From Pedobacter nutrimenti (GTDB lineage: Bacteria; Bacteroidota; Bacteroidia; Sphingobacteriales; Sphingobacteriaceae), in the NCBI RefSeq assembly GCF_003208655.1, contig NZ_QKLU01000004.1, positions 372,001 through 436,000 on the forward strand: a DNA stretch of 64,000 bases, written 5' to 3'. Under the pieces are notes generated by a model. That model was not told the origin of the DNA. It was given only the letters and a program-made list of their open reading frames with translations, and searched no databases. Shown here piece after piece: positions 7,100 to 15,833 of this stretch (positions within the stretch are counted from its first letter, which is position 1; the number at the start of each line of letters is the position of its first letter). A program made the position numbers and the translations under genes.

Positions 7100-10000
7100 T
7101 TAAGGTTTGTAGTGATAGGTTGTGTTTTTGATGATATTTCCTTCCTGGTCTTTGATGTTTTTCAGGCGTTGAAACTCATCGTATTCATAGTAAATAGTCA
7201 TGCCCTTAGCATCGGTTTGGCTGGTCATACCAACCAAGGGTTTATAGGTATATATAGTTACAAATGCCTCTGGTAACTGCGTTTTGAGTGGGGCAATAAA
7301 ACTCGCAATTTCTGTATAGGTTGGATTCTGACGCTGAAAATTACTAATCGCATTAGCCCCAAGGATATTCTCAATAGCTATATAACTGGCATTTTTGATT
7401 TCAACAGCAGGATATTGTCCATTATAGCTCCAGAGATAACTTGTTGGAGGTGCAGAACTTTGATGTTGCTGAATAACGTTACCATACTTGTCATAATGAT
7501 CAAAAAGGATAATACGGGGATCAGAATTCGCGCCATCACTCTGGGTAATTTGATAAGGTTTAACCAAATTCTGACCATCAAAATTTTTATAATCTATAGT
7601 TTTGGTACTAACTAGATTCGAATTCGAATACTTTTCTTGTTTGAGAAGCGTATTAATGCTCCCCTTTGAGCTTAACCACTGTCTTGCTATTTCTGCTTGT
7701 CCAGATTGCGTCAAATTATGTGGGTAGAAGTTTTTAATTGTTGTTTCCTTCTGATCACTTCTTGTGGTTTTACTTATTTCTAGTAAATTGTAAGTATTCT
7801 CATATTCATTTGATGTTATTGATTCTACTGCATTATTATTATCCGAATTGTATAAGGTTTCTATCTTCGATAGTTCGGAAGACCAGGTAGGAGGTAATTC
7901 ATAGCTTAATGCATAAGGAATAAAATAAGCAGGGCCTGGAACATTATACGCTGGATCGGCAGTGTTCCGGCTAACTTTAAATCCAAAAACAGTATTATCA
8001 TCATATACCTTATTGAGATAAGTAAACTTAGTCTTCTTGACCAGCTTAAGATCTTCTCCTACGAATTTGAATTCTTCTTTTAATTTTAATTGTCCACGAA
8101 ACGATTCCATGCTTTGCCTTGGAGGATACGGAAAGCCATTTTGATCAACATCTCTTGTAAACGTGTAATCGTATGAAGTAACCCCTGTTTGATCCGGTCG
8201 CTCAGATGTAACATATACTTTCTTATATCCGATATAAGAGCCAGATTGACTTACCTGGGATTGATTGCTATAAGAAGATAATCTTAAGAACTCGGCAGAA
8301 CAATTGACTGGTATACCTCCAATATATTCACCAACTTGTTTCTGTATCAGTGTAGAATATTTGTAATCATCTTTACCAAAAATATCTCCAGACGATGCCT
8401 TTGAATCATAAGCACTGGTATACTTATATGTAGTTACTCCTGATATTGTGTTACCACCCTCATAAGTGGAGATTCTTTCTACCCTTAAACCGCCCACATA
8501 ACTATTTGTAGCTGTTGAATCTATTTTTTTCCAATCCACTATATAGTGAAAATCATGATAATTTGGAGGATCCTGATTAAAAATAGCTCTGATTCTGTAC
8601 TTACCGTTTGGGATATAATAGTTTTTAAATCCATAAGAAAACGTAATATTTAAATATCTGTTATCAGGAGAAATACCCTCAAGATTGGTCCATGCACCTC
8701 TTGATCCCGGTTCTACGCCCAAGGCACCCACATCCACATTAATAAACGCCCCACCTTTTGAATTACCATTATTTAAAAATGCATCTGGGGGATTATTGAT
8801 CTCAAAAAAAGATTCGTACTCTTTATAAGGCGGCAAGTTCTCTTCACCTTCTCCCGCTACATATGCACTTCCCCAAGTATATTTTCGAGGAGCATTCTCT
8901 TCACTGGTATCATTATTTTTGTATTCGAATTCAGTTCTTCCACCTGTTGGATAAATGATTTGGTTTAAAATTCCAAACTGAGCATAACTAGGTTTAACTT
9001 CCCTGTTTGCTCCTGGAACCTGTATATTCGTTCCAGGAATAGTAACGGTTGGGATCAACTCGACATTTCCATAGGCGCCGTTATGGTATCCCCAGTAATC
9101 CTGTGCAAAACTATTTCGACATGGGGGAAAGTAGGCTTCATTATAAAAAAACTGATGTGCAGGAAGCTGATCCCCCTGTGCCCCAATCTCAGCCATACTG
9201 GATAAAAGCATCCATTTATTTGATTTATAAACATCATCAATTACACAACCAGGACCTGAACCTCCCCCAGAATTAAAATGATAATTGAATCGAAATGTTT
9301 TCAGAAGATCATCAGATCCTTTATATATCTTCACTTCTTTAAGTGAGTGTCCACCTACTAAATCTTCTCGTTCGAGATTATCCTTGACAAAGGAAATATA
9401 TCCGTTCTTAAATACAATCCTCGAAAGAACTTTGGATTGAATTTCTGTAATCATAGGTTGATTGTCTGCTCCTTCAGGCATGTTTGGGCACATATTGCCA
9501 CTAACAAACTGGTACTTTACAGACCCTTTAAATGTCCTTGTAGAAATAGTTTCTAATTCATACTGAAATAATATGTTTTCTGTCTGATTTACATCTTCTA
9601 TTTTACTTATTTGCCAGCATGAAGTAATGGGAGACCCAGTTTCTCCTGAAGATATCCTTGTGGTTTCTTTATCATTAAAAAAGTAGCGGGTTCCGTCTTC
9701 AGCAGTAATTAAAAACCCTCCGTTATATTCAATTTTTATGTTAGATCTTGGTATCGTCAGAAACTTTTGTAAGTCCTGACTATAATAAAATCGACCACTT
9801 TGCCCATTAATACTATATGAAAATACATCAGGCTCAGTGTCCATCTGATTTTCTTTAACCAGAAGCATCAGATTTTTGTAATTTCCAGCATTACCATTTT
9901 CCTTTTGATCATTAATCTGTCTTAATGTCAAACCATTATAAAGTGAAAAAATACCACCGAGCCCTTCGTCTTCCAATCCGTTAACACTTCGTGTTATCAT

Positions 10001-10408
10001 AGGAATACCACCGAGCGACCAGCCCAGACCAACCCATGAAGCAATAGATTCAACCTTATGGCCTCCTGCATGATAACTTAAGCTTAAAGGAAGTTCAAGT
10101 TCTCCGGATTTGGCGGTATACAGAGGAATCGTAATATTTGGAATTCCGGTAAAATAACTTACAGGCATCTCTCCATACTTAGTAAAAGAAGCTGCATTAG
10201 GGCTGAGTGGGACAATCCTTTTTATCTCATTCTGGGCATAAACTGATTCAAATTGAAAGAGATAAAAAAAGAAAACAATCAGAATCATTCCTTTAAAATT
10301 TAAAGGAGACTTCCGAAAGCATCTGGAAATAACTACATCGTTAAAATGATCATTTCTTTTTTTTGAAATAAGGGGGTCAATACCCTTTAAAATAAAATAC
10401 TTGGACAT
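7100..10408 (-). CDS. Large secreted RHS-related protein (N-terminal shell partner)
   Basis: About 1102 residues from the ATG at 10408. A signal-like hydrophobic stretch (ILIVFFFYLFQF) ends at SVYAQ, after which the mature protein begins with a domain typical of Bacteroidota RHS partners (PVSYFTGIPNITIPLYTAKSGE, LSLSYHAGGHKVESIASWVGLGWSLGG). The C-terminus has RHS-type repeats (YEYDEFQRLKNIKDQEGN). It contains no RHS core, so it could be the first half of a two-protein shell completed by 3701-7087. The frame is open to a GTG at 10480, but that codon lies inside the shared palindromic upstream element, so it was rejected; an ATG at 10288 would remove the basic residues before the hydrophobic core. 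The exact start is uncertain. Confidence 0.8.
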   Translation of the reverse strand: MSKYFILKGIDPLISKKRNDHFNDVVISRCFRKSPLNFKGMILIVFFFYLFQFESVYAQNEIKRIVPLSPNAASFTKYGEMPVSYFTGIPNITIPLYTAKSGELELPLSLSYHAGGHKVESIASWVGLGWSLGGIPMITRSVNGLEDEGLGGIFSLYNGLTLRQINDQKENGNAGNYKNLMLLVKENQMDTEPDVFSYSINGQSGRFYYSQDLQKFLTIPRSNIKIEYNGGFLITAEDGTRYFFNDKETTRISSGETGSPITSCWQISKIEDVNQTENILFQYELETISTRTFKGSVKYQFVSGNMCPNMPEGADNQPMITEIQSKVLSRIVFKNGYISFVKDNLEREDLVGGHSLKEVKIYKGSDDLLKTFRFNYHFNSGGGSGPGCVIDDVYKSNKWMLLSSMAEIGAQGDQLPAHQFFYNEAYFPPCRNSFAQDYWGYHNGAYGNVELIPTVTIPGTNIQVPGANREVKPSYAQFGILNQIIYPTGGRTEFEYKNNDTSEENAPRKYTWGSAYVAGEGEENLPPYKEYESFFEINNPPDAFLNNGNSKGGAFINVDVGALGVEPGSRGAWTNLEGISPDNRYLNITFSYGFKNYYIPNGKYRIRAIFNQDPPNYHDFHYIVDWKKIDSTATNSYVGGLRVERISTYEGGNTISGVTTYKYTSAYDSKASSGDIFGKDDYKYSTLIQKQVGEYIGGIPVNCSAEFLRLSSYSNQSQVSQSGSYIGYKKVYVTSERPDQTGVTSYDYTFTRDVDQNGFPYPPRQSMESFRGQLKLKEEFKFVGEDLKLVKKTKFTYLNKVYDDNTVFGFKVSRNTADPAYNVPGPAYFIPYALSYELPPTWSSELSKIETLYNSDNNNAVESITSNEYENTYNLLEISKTTRSDQKETTIKNFYPHNLTQSGQAEIARQWLSSKGSINTLLKQEKYSNSNLVSTKTIDYKNFDGQNLVKPYQITQSDGANSDPRIILFDHYDKYGNVIQQHQSSAPPTSYLWSYNGQYPAVEIKNASYIAIENILGANAISNFQRQNPTYTEIASFIAPLKTQLPEAFVTIYTYKPLVGMTSQTDAKGMTIYYEYDEFQRLKNIKDQEGNIIKNTTYHYKP

Positions 10409-10730
10409 CTGGTTTGATAAAAGATTTATTCGTTCATAATTTTGACCAAGATAAATCCCTTCAGTGCGACCACCCTGCACTCTACTTTTTTTTCAAAAAA
10501 GTTATCCACATAAAAAACAAAAATCGAAACACTATAAATCAATAGATTAAAAAACAACAAAACACAACAATGTTAACAACCTAGTTTTACCACCCTAAAT
10601 CAAGAGGCCCAAATTCTTCCTAAACACTTCACTGGACCCATCAGAAAACTATTCATCTGAGGCTTAAAAAAATCAGATTTCAAAGGGTTAAACTTTATCA
10701 AATCAGAACAGATTTTTTTTCATTTTGGAC
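10409..10730. other. AT-rich intergenic region with RHS operon upstream element
   Basis: This stretch between the fibre gene end (10731) and the RHS operon holds the palindromic element at 10457-10481 and otherwise low-complexity AT-rich sequence. No ORF, clear terminator or RNA structure was seen. The direct repeat of AAATCAGA near 10670-10710 is too short to interpret. Confidence 0.6.
10457..10481 (-). promoter_or_regulatory. Shared palindromic upstream element, copy A (RHS operon)
   Basis: Read on the minus strand: AGTGCAG, GGTGG, TCGCACTGAAGGG, then ATTTATCTTGG, which may be a -7-type box. AGTGC and GCACT form an inverted repeat. The same core recurs at 11933-11957 and 18889-18914, each upstream of a separate transcription unit. 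It is probably an operator or activator site next to the promoter. Confidence 0.6.
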
Positions 10731-11900
10731 TCAGTGGTTTCCAGTCATTCGCCCAACCAAATCCTTTAGTTTTTGAACATCAGATTTCATTTCATCCATT
10801 TGATGTTGTTGATCTGTCAATTGCTTTTCCTGGTGTTGAACTTGTTTGTCTTTCGCAATCAGATGCAAAGTCAATTCTTCTATTTTCTGTAGTAATTTGG
10901 CATTCAGCTCTCCCAAATCCACTCCGTTATTTTTCACTTCCATAGCCGACGGAATTCCTGGTAAATGCCCCTTTTCCTGAATGTGTTTTTCGGTTTCTTT
11001 TAAAGAAGGTAAAGCATAGTCTTTGGCAAAAACGTAGTCCGGCCAGTTGGCATTCTCGACTTTAATTTCTTTAGCCCGGATATTGCCATTAACCGCAAGC
11101 TGATAGCCTTTAGTGTCGGTAGTGCCAATTCCAACATTACCAACGGTCGATAAAGAGCCGTCTACATGCAACCTCGAAAAATAAGAATTTGCACCACCAC
11201 CATAAGGAGCCGGATTTCTGGAGGAATTGGAGAAAGCACTTTCTAAATAAAGCACCTTTGAACCATCGCTTGCTAACCTGAATTGCGGACCGCCACTTCC
11301 GTAGGTATGAAACACCAATGTCGGGGAAGAACCTGCGTCGTTTTTGTTATTGTTTACAATCTCTATACTGTTGGTGGTCAAAGCCGCACCTGTCCATGAA
11401 TAACCACTCACATTGTTATTTCCATAACTGAACCAGGCCTGACCAGTCGCATTAATAGATCCAGCCACATCCAGCTTATAGTTTGGATCCAAAGCACCTA
11501 TGCCCACATTTCCACCAGAAGGCGCAATTAACAAAGCACCACCCCAATTCGTAAGGTCATAATTATGTACACCAATAACGGCCTTTCCCCCATAACCCGC
11601 CCCTATGACCAAGCGGTCTGAAGTGTTATCATTCGCTCCAAAGTCCGAGGCAATCCATCCTATAGAAGGACTTGCACTAAGACCTGTATTAAAAGAATTA
11701 AAGGACGACCGGCTGTTGGGAGAAAATGCGCTAGAACCTGCACGGATTCTATTGGTACGAATATTCCCCATTACATCCAGCGTTTCAGAAGGATTTGTAG
11801 TTCCTATACCAACATTTCCAGTTGCTGGTAAGGTATTTTGTGCAGCGCAATAAGTGCCTGCAATTAGAAACTGAATTAAAACGATCAAGTGCTTTTTCAT
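10731..11900 (-). CDS. Fibre-like secreted protein with conserved C-terminal module
   Basis: A 389-residue protein with a signal peptide ending in YCAAQ. Three GIG turns occur (NVGIGTTNPSETLDVMG, NVGIGALDPNYKLDVAG, NVGIGTTDTKGYQLAVNG), separated by beta-rich Gly/Ser/Asn segments as in trimeric fibre shafts. The common module comes next (NWPDYVFAKDYALPSLKE, HLPGIPSA, GVDLGELNAKLLQKIEELTL), then a long Gln/Lys-rich coiled coil to the end. Homologues are often annotated as tail-fibre domain proteins, but the signal peptide and the absence of phage genes point to a cell-surface or secreted role. It has its own copy of the shared upstream element and is separated by 115 bases from the fibre operon at 12016-18857. 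No catalytic motif is visible. Confidence 0.75.
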   Translation of the reverse strand: MKKHLIVLIQFLIAGTYCAAQNTLPATGNVGIGTTNPSETLDVMGNIRTNRIRAGSSAFSPNSRSSFNSFNTGLSASPSIGWIASDFGANDNTSDRLVIGAGYGGKAVIGVHNYDLTNWGGALLIAPSGGNVGIGALDPNYKLDVAGSINATGQAWFSYGNNNVSGYSWTGAALTTNSIEIVNNNKNDAGSSPTLVFHTYGSGGPQFRLASDGSKVLYLESAFSNSSRNPAPYGGGANSYFSRLHVDGSLSTVGNVGIGTTDTKGYQLAVNGNIRAKEIKVENANWPDYVFAKDYALPSLKETEKHIQEKGHLPGIPSAMEVKNNGVDLGELNAKLLQKIEELTLHLIAKDKQVQHQEKQLTDQQHQMDEMKSDVQKLKDLVGRMTGNH

Positions 11901-11903
11901 TTG

Positions 11904-11957
11904 CCATAAATTTTATGGCACTAATGTAAAACCCTTCAGTGCGGCCAAACTGCACTG
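11904..11957 (-). promoter_or_regulatory. Shared palindromic upstream element, copy B
   Basis: Minus strand: CAGTGCAGTTTGG, CCGCACTGAAGGG, TTTTACATTAG, then an inverted repeat CCATAAA/TTTATGG just before the ATG at 11900. CAGTGC and GCACTG form the arms of the palindrome. It is nearly identical to copy C at 18861-18914, including the start-proximal inverted repeat. TACATTAG may be a weak -7 box. Confidence 0.65.
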
Positions 11958-12015
11958 ACTTATTTTCTTCAAAAAACCCAGAACAAAAAAGTCAAACCAC
12001 TAATAATCAAGCTTA

Positions 12016-12996
12016 TTATTTTTTATCTAAAATCTTTTTGATTAATTCACCTTGTTTTTTCAACTCTGTTTGTTGCTGATTATTTTCTTTTTTCAGCTCA
12101 ATCATGTATAAAGTTAGTTCTTCTATTTTCTGTAGCAATTTGGCATTCATCTCCCCCAAATCCACACCATTATTTTTTACTTCCACAGCCGACGGAATTC
12201 CTGGTAAATGTCCCTTTTCCTGAATGTGTTTTTCGGTTTCTTTTAAGGATGGTAAAGCATAGTCTTTGGCAAACACATAGTCCGGCCAATTGGCGGTTTC
12301 AACTTTAACTTCCTTAGCGCGGATGTTTCCGTTAACAGAGAGCTTTTCTTTAGGGGAAGTTGTTCCAATTCCAAGATTCCCATTTTCTATGTAATGATCC
12401 CCTTTTCCTTCAATCATTAATCTACCCGACGAAGTCAAATCATTATCTAAATAAGTCGACACGGAAAAATCTGGAATAGCAGTTCCTACAGGAACTGTAT
12501 TGATTTTAATCTGATTGAGCGCTTCAAGTACATCTACCTTCTCCTGGAGATAAGTAATTTTGACTTTATATTTACCATAGAATCTCACATCTAAATAAAT
12601 TGGGAGCATTTTATTTGGATTTCCACCAAAGGAACTGTTTAAATCAACCGGACTTCCTATGGTAATTTTAGCATAATGACTAGTTCCATGAGACTCCGTT
12701 AATTTTACAACAGGGTTTCCAAAATTCGCACCCTGGCCATAACCGTTTTCAACAATATACTTCTCATATCCCGTAGCAAAATATTGATGGAACAGTTCAA
12801 CAATAATTAACCCTCCACTTTGCCAATGAAAAGAATTATAACCCAGATTGGCAATTTCATATCGCATTGCTTGCGTATTACCAGAACCTAAAATATCAGT
12901 AACAGTACTTTTCCATCCGTTTTGGTCAGAGGACGACTGAGCATTGACATGCAACACGATCAAAAACAAAAAAAGAGAAACAAATATTTTTTTCAT
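12016..12996 (-). CDS. Fibre-like secreted protein, last gene of the fibre operon
   Basis: A 326-residue protein with a signal peptide ending in HVNAQ. The N-terminal domain of about 170 residues is beta-rich (NSFHWQSGGLIIVELF, NKMLPIYLDVRFYGKYKVKI) and resembles a receptor-binding jelly roll. One GIG turn (NLGIGTTSPKEKLSVNGN) joins it to the conserved module (NWPDYVFAKDYALPSLKE, HLPGIPSAVEVKNNGVDLGEMNAKLLQKIEELTLY) and a Lys/Gln coiled coil. Its N-domain is similar in layout to that of 13015-13875, suggesting duplication. The spacing of 18 bases to that gene indicates a common transcript. Function is unknown; surface adhesion or sugar binding is only a guess from the fold type. Confidence 0.75.
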   Translation of the reverse strand: MKKIFVSLFLFLIVLHVNAQSSSDQNGWKSTVTDILGSGNTQAMRYEIANLGYNSFHWQSGGLIIVELFHQYFATGYEKYIVENGYGQGANFGNPVVKLTESHGTSHYAKITIGSPVDLNSSFGGNPNKMLPIYLDVRFYGKYKVKITYLQEKVDVLEALNQIKINTVPVGTAIPDFSVSTYLDNDLTSSGRLMIEGKGDHYIENGNLGIGTTSPKEKLSVNGNIRAKEVKVETANWPDYVFAKDYALPSLKETEKHIQEKGHLPGIPSAVEVKNNGVDLGEMNAKLLQKIEELTLYMIELKKENNQQQTELKKQGELIKKILDKK

Positions 12997-13014
12997 ACAT
13001 TTTACCTTAAATTA

Positions 13015-13875
13015 TTACTCTTTCACCCTTTTCTCCAAACTACCCAATTGCACTTTCATTTTCTCATTCTCTTTCTTCAATTCAATCAAATACAGGGTCA
13101 GTTCCTCTATTTTCTGCAAAAGCTTAATTTGAAAATCTCCCACCTCCAATCCGGATGCTTTCATTTCTTTTGCCGAAGGGATTTCCGGAAGATGCTTATT
13201 GGTTTTAACATATTCTTCGACGGATTGGAGTTCAGTCAACTGATAATCAGGATGAAAAACGAAATCTGCACCAGCATTGATTTTCACCTTTAATTCTTTG
13301 GATGTAATATTACCCGCAACAGTAAACAAGGCCTCAGGATCTGCTTTTGAAGTTCCTATAGAAAGTTTTCCGTTGATGTAATTATAATCCCGGACCTGAT
13401 TGTTTACTATATATTGAGGGGTTGTAATGGTAATGAGGTTCTTATCAAATGAATGTGTCAAAAGCCCCTTAACCTGAACTATAATCGGATTTCCATTATT
13501 CACCAAATGGTAAATCGGAAGGACTAAATGATTGGAGCTGTTGATTTCAAATTCTCCGAGTTTCCATTGTTCGGCAACCGGACCGAGGGCCGAGGTCACT
13601 TCAGACGAATTAGAATGAAATCCCCCTTCCTGATTCTTTCCAATATTATAACTTTTTCTGTACAACCCGGTAGAATTCTGATAATGATAGCTTGTGGTCA
13701 AAGAAACCTCTACACTTCCCCATAAAAGAGAAGTTCCAAAGTCTATATAAGCCACCTGGTTGGATACCCCATTCTCAAATACAATACTGGTTCCCGTCCA
13801 CTCAAAAGAAGTTTGAGCAAAAGACCTAAGCGATGATGTAAATACAACAAGTAAAATAATAACTAATCTTTTCAT
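13015..13875 (-). CDS. Fibre-like secreted protein with divergent C-terminal module
   Basis: A 286-residue protein with a signal peptide ending in RSFAQ. The N-terminal beta domain (YIDFGTSLLWGSVEVSLTTS, LGEFEINSSNHLVLPIYHL) leads into a short turn region (LSIGTSKADPEALFTVAGN) and a module that aligns with, but clearly differs from, its neighbours: GADFVFHPDYQL replaces NWPDYVFAKDY, HLPEIPSAKEM replaces HLPGIPSA, and LEVGDFQIKLLQKIEELTLYLIE replaces the GVDLGEMNAK stretch. The coiled-coil end is conserved. It is therefore the least homogenised member of the array. It lies 5 bases from the frameshifted gene 13881-14800 and 18 bases from 12016-12996. Confidence 0.75.
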   Translation of the reverse strand: MKRLVIILLVVFTSSLRSFAQTSFEWTGTSIVFENGVSNQVAYIDFGTSLLWGSVEVSLTTSYHYQNSTGLYRKSYNIGKNQEGGFHSNSSEVTSALGPVAEQWKLGEFEINSSNHLVLPIYHLVNNGNPIIVQVKGLLTHSFDKNLITITTPQYIVNNQVRDYNYINGKLSIGTSKADPEALFTVAGNITSKELKVKINAGADFVFHPDYQLTELQSVEEYVKTNKHLPEIPSAKEMKASGLEVGDFQIKLLQKIEELTLYLIELKKENEKMKVQLGSLEKRVKE

Positions 13876-13880
13876 GTTTT

Positions 13881-14800
13881 TTAATTTGATTTAAGGCAAA
13901 TCTTTTCCAGTTTTTCGATCCTGCTGTTCTGCGCTTCAATAGCTTTTTCTTTTTCAATTAAATGTAATGTCAACTCTTCTATCTTCTTGAGCAACTTTGC
14001 ATTCATCTCTCCCAAATCCACACCATTATTTTTCACTTCAATAGCCGATGGAATCCCTGGCAAATGTCCCTTTTTCTGAATGTGTTTTTCGGTTTCTTTT
14101 AAAGAAGGTAAAGCATAGTCTTTAGCGAAAACGTAGTCCGGCCAGTTGGCATTTTCGACTTTAATTTCTTTAGCGCGGATGTTTCCGTTAACGGCAAGTT
14201 TATAGCCTTTAGGGTCAATTGTTCCAACACCTACATTTCCCTTTCCATCAATGGAATATTCTGCCGAATACAGCCCTCTCACATCACCTGGCATTACGGT
14301 TACATAATCCATATATAGGTCAGTAATCCCGTTAACAAAATTGGTTCCCCTTATTTCTATATAGTCTGCATTTTCCGGGATTTGAATGGGTAGGGTAAAC
14401 AGCTGCCACTCATTACTCTTCCTGAACATACTGGGTTTTAATAGTACCCCATAACTTACCGCCCCATTGTTACTCACCACATTAAAATTAAGAAACTCCG
14501 AGTCTGAGACATTTGAAGCAACTTTTAATCTGACCTGCACTAAATAATTACCTGCCTGAAGATGTTTATAAGGTCCAAACCAAAAAGTTCCATTAAAAGT
14601 AGAAGAAGGCCTAAACAAGGCCTGCCCCCATGTGCAGTTGGATCGGCCACTACGGTAGTGCCTGTCCAAACACTTAAACTACGTTCATCAAATCTTTGTA
14701 TCGCCAAAGAATCCTGTGCAAAAAGCCCGGTAGTAAAAAGAGACAACATCAAAACGATGGACAGACCACACCGAATAAGTTTTTTTCTTTGTATAAACAT
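13881..14800 (-). pseudogene. Fibre-like secreted protein interrupted by a one-base frameshift in a G run
   Basis: The first frame (14800 downward) starts with a signal peptide ending in GLFAQ and a SLSVWTGTTVVADPTAHGG segment, then turns into unrelated residues. The second frame takes over with GQALFRPSSTFNGTFWFGPY, a continuous carbohydrate-binding-like jelly roll, a GVGTIDPKGYKLAVNGN turn, the conserved module and a coiled coil. The switch falls at the run of five G on the coding strand (CCCCC at 14625-14629); six G would give one reading frame of about 306 residues. This is either a sequencing error, a true pseudogene or, less likely for so short a run, slipped-strand variation. It sits in the operon with 5 and 7 bases to its neighbours. 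Confidence 0.75.
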
Positions 14801-14807
14801 TTTTAGA

Positions 14808-15821
14808 TTATTTTAATTTGCTTTCTGAACCCAAAATTTTTTCCATCTGACTTTTGAGTAGATTGATCTGCTCTTGCTGTGCAGTATCTTTCTTTTCCTT
14901 TTCAATTAAATACAGAGTCAACTCTTCTATCTTCTTCAATAACTTCGCATTCATCTCTCCTAAATCTACTCCACTACTTTTCACCTCCTGCGCAGAAGGA
15001 ATTCCAGGCAAATGACCTTTTTCCTGAATGTGTTTTTCAGTTTCTTTTAAAGATGGAAGTACATAGTCTTTGGCGAAAACATAGTCCGGCCAATTGGTAT
15101 TTTCTACTTTAACTTCCTTTGCACGGATGTTTCCGTTGACCGCAAGTTTTTCCGTAGGGTTTGTAATACCAATACCAAAATTTCCTGCACTCGTTATTTC
15201 AGCAAACAGATTAAGATTATTTCCTCCACCTTGTAGAGAAACACCGGCAGAAGAAACGGTGCTATTTGTCCCATAAAAACGAAAACCTCCTAATCTGAAT
15301 TCCATATAAGAACTATTATCATTAAATGGGCGATCAAAAATGCCGGAAACGGGTGTAAATTCTATATTATATCCCACCCCCCCATAATTACCACCACTAT
15401 ACCCAAGCTTTACGCCCCTCGGGTTTCCAGCATTATAGCCACTCCATTTAATATTCCCCGCTACATCCAGTTTTTCCGTTGGACTAAGTGTACCTATCCC
15501 AATATCTCCGGCTGTGGTCAAAGTCATTACATCATTCCAATATCCAGCAGTTAGGGTTAGATTATGATTACTTTCTGTACCTATTTTCCCGTTGTATCCA
15601 TTATGACTAAATATCCCTGTTTTAACCCCTTCGCCTGAAGTCACCAGAAACTTTGCATGATTGGAACCATGCAGTTGGAGAACCTTATTCCAAGATTGGA
15701 GATTGTCAATAGTGGTTGTTCCAATACCTACATTTCCAGTATTCGGATCTTGATATACCTGTCCTTTCACGGTCAATACAGCTATTGTTAATCCTAAACA
15801 ACCAATTAATATTTTCTTCAT
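14808..15821 (-). CDS. Fibre-like secreted protein with conserved C-terminal module
   Basis: A 337-residue protein with a signal peptide ending in VKGQ. It has three GIG turns (NVGIGTTTIDNLQSWNKVL, DIGIGTLSPTEKLDVAGN, NFGIGITNPTEKLAVNGN). The segment after the first (HGSNHAKFLVTSGEGVKTGIF) matches the equivalent part of 15834-16865, so these two genes arose by duplication. The common module (NWPDYVFAKDYVLPSLKE, HLPGIPSAQEVKSSGVDLGEMNAKLLKKIEELTLYLIE) and a coiled coil end the protein. It lies 12 bases after 15834-16865 and 7 bases before the frameshifted gene. Probably an exported, perhaps trimeric, fibre; ligand unknown. Confidence 0.75.
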   Translation of the reverse strand: MKKILIGCLGLTIAVLTVKGQVYQDPNTGNVGIGTTTIDNLQSWNKVLQLHGSNHAKFLVTSGEGVKTGIFSHNGYNGKIGTESNHNLTLTAGYWNDVMTLTTAGDIGIGTLSPTEKLDVAGNIKWSGYNAGNPRGVKLGYSGGNYGGVGYNIEFTPVSGIFDRPFNDNSSYMEFRLGGFRFYGTNSTVSSAGVSLQGGGNNLNLFAEITSAGNFGIGITNPTEKLAVNGNIRAKEVKVENTNWPDYVFAKDYVLPSLKETEKHIQEKGHLPGIPSAQEVKSSGVDLGEMNAKLLKKIEELTLYLIEKEKKDTAQQEQINLLKSQMEKILGSESKLK

Positions 15822-15833
15822 AATCTTATGATT

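Noticed and set aside
10409..10480. GTG start of the large RHS partner at 10480
   Set aside because: The codon lies within the palindromic element shared with two other promoters, so it is upstream regulatory DNA.
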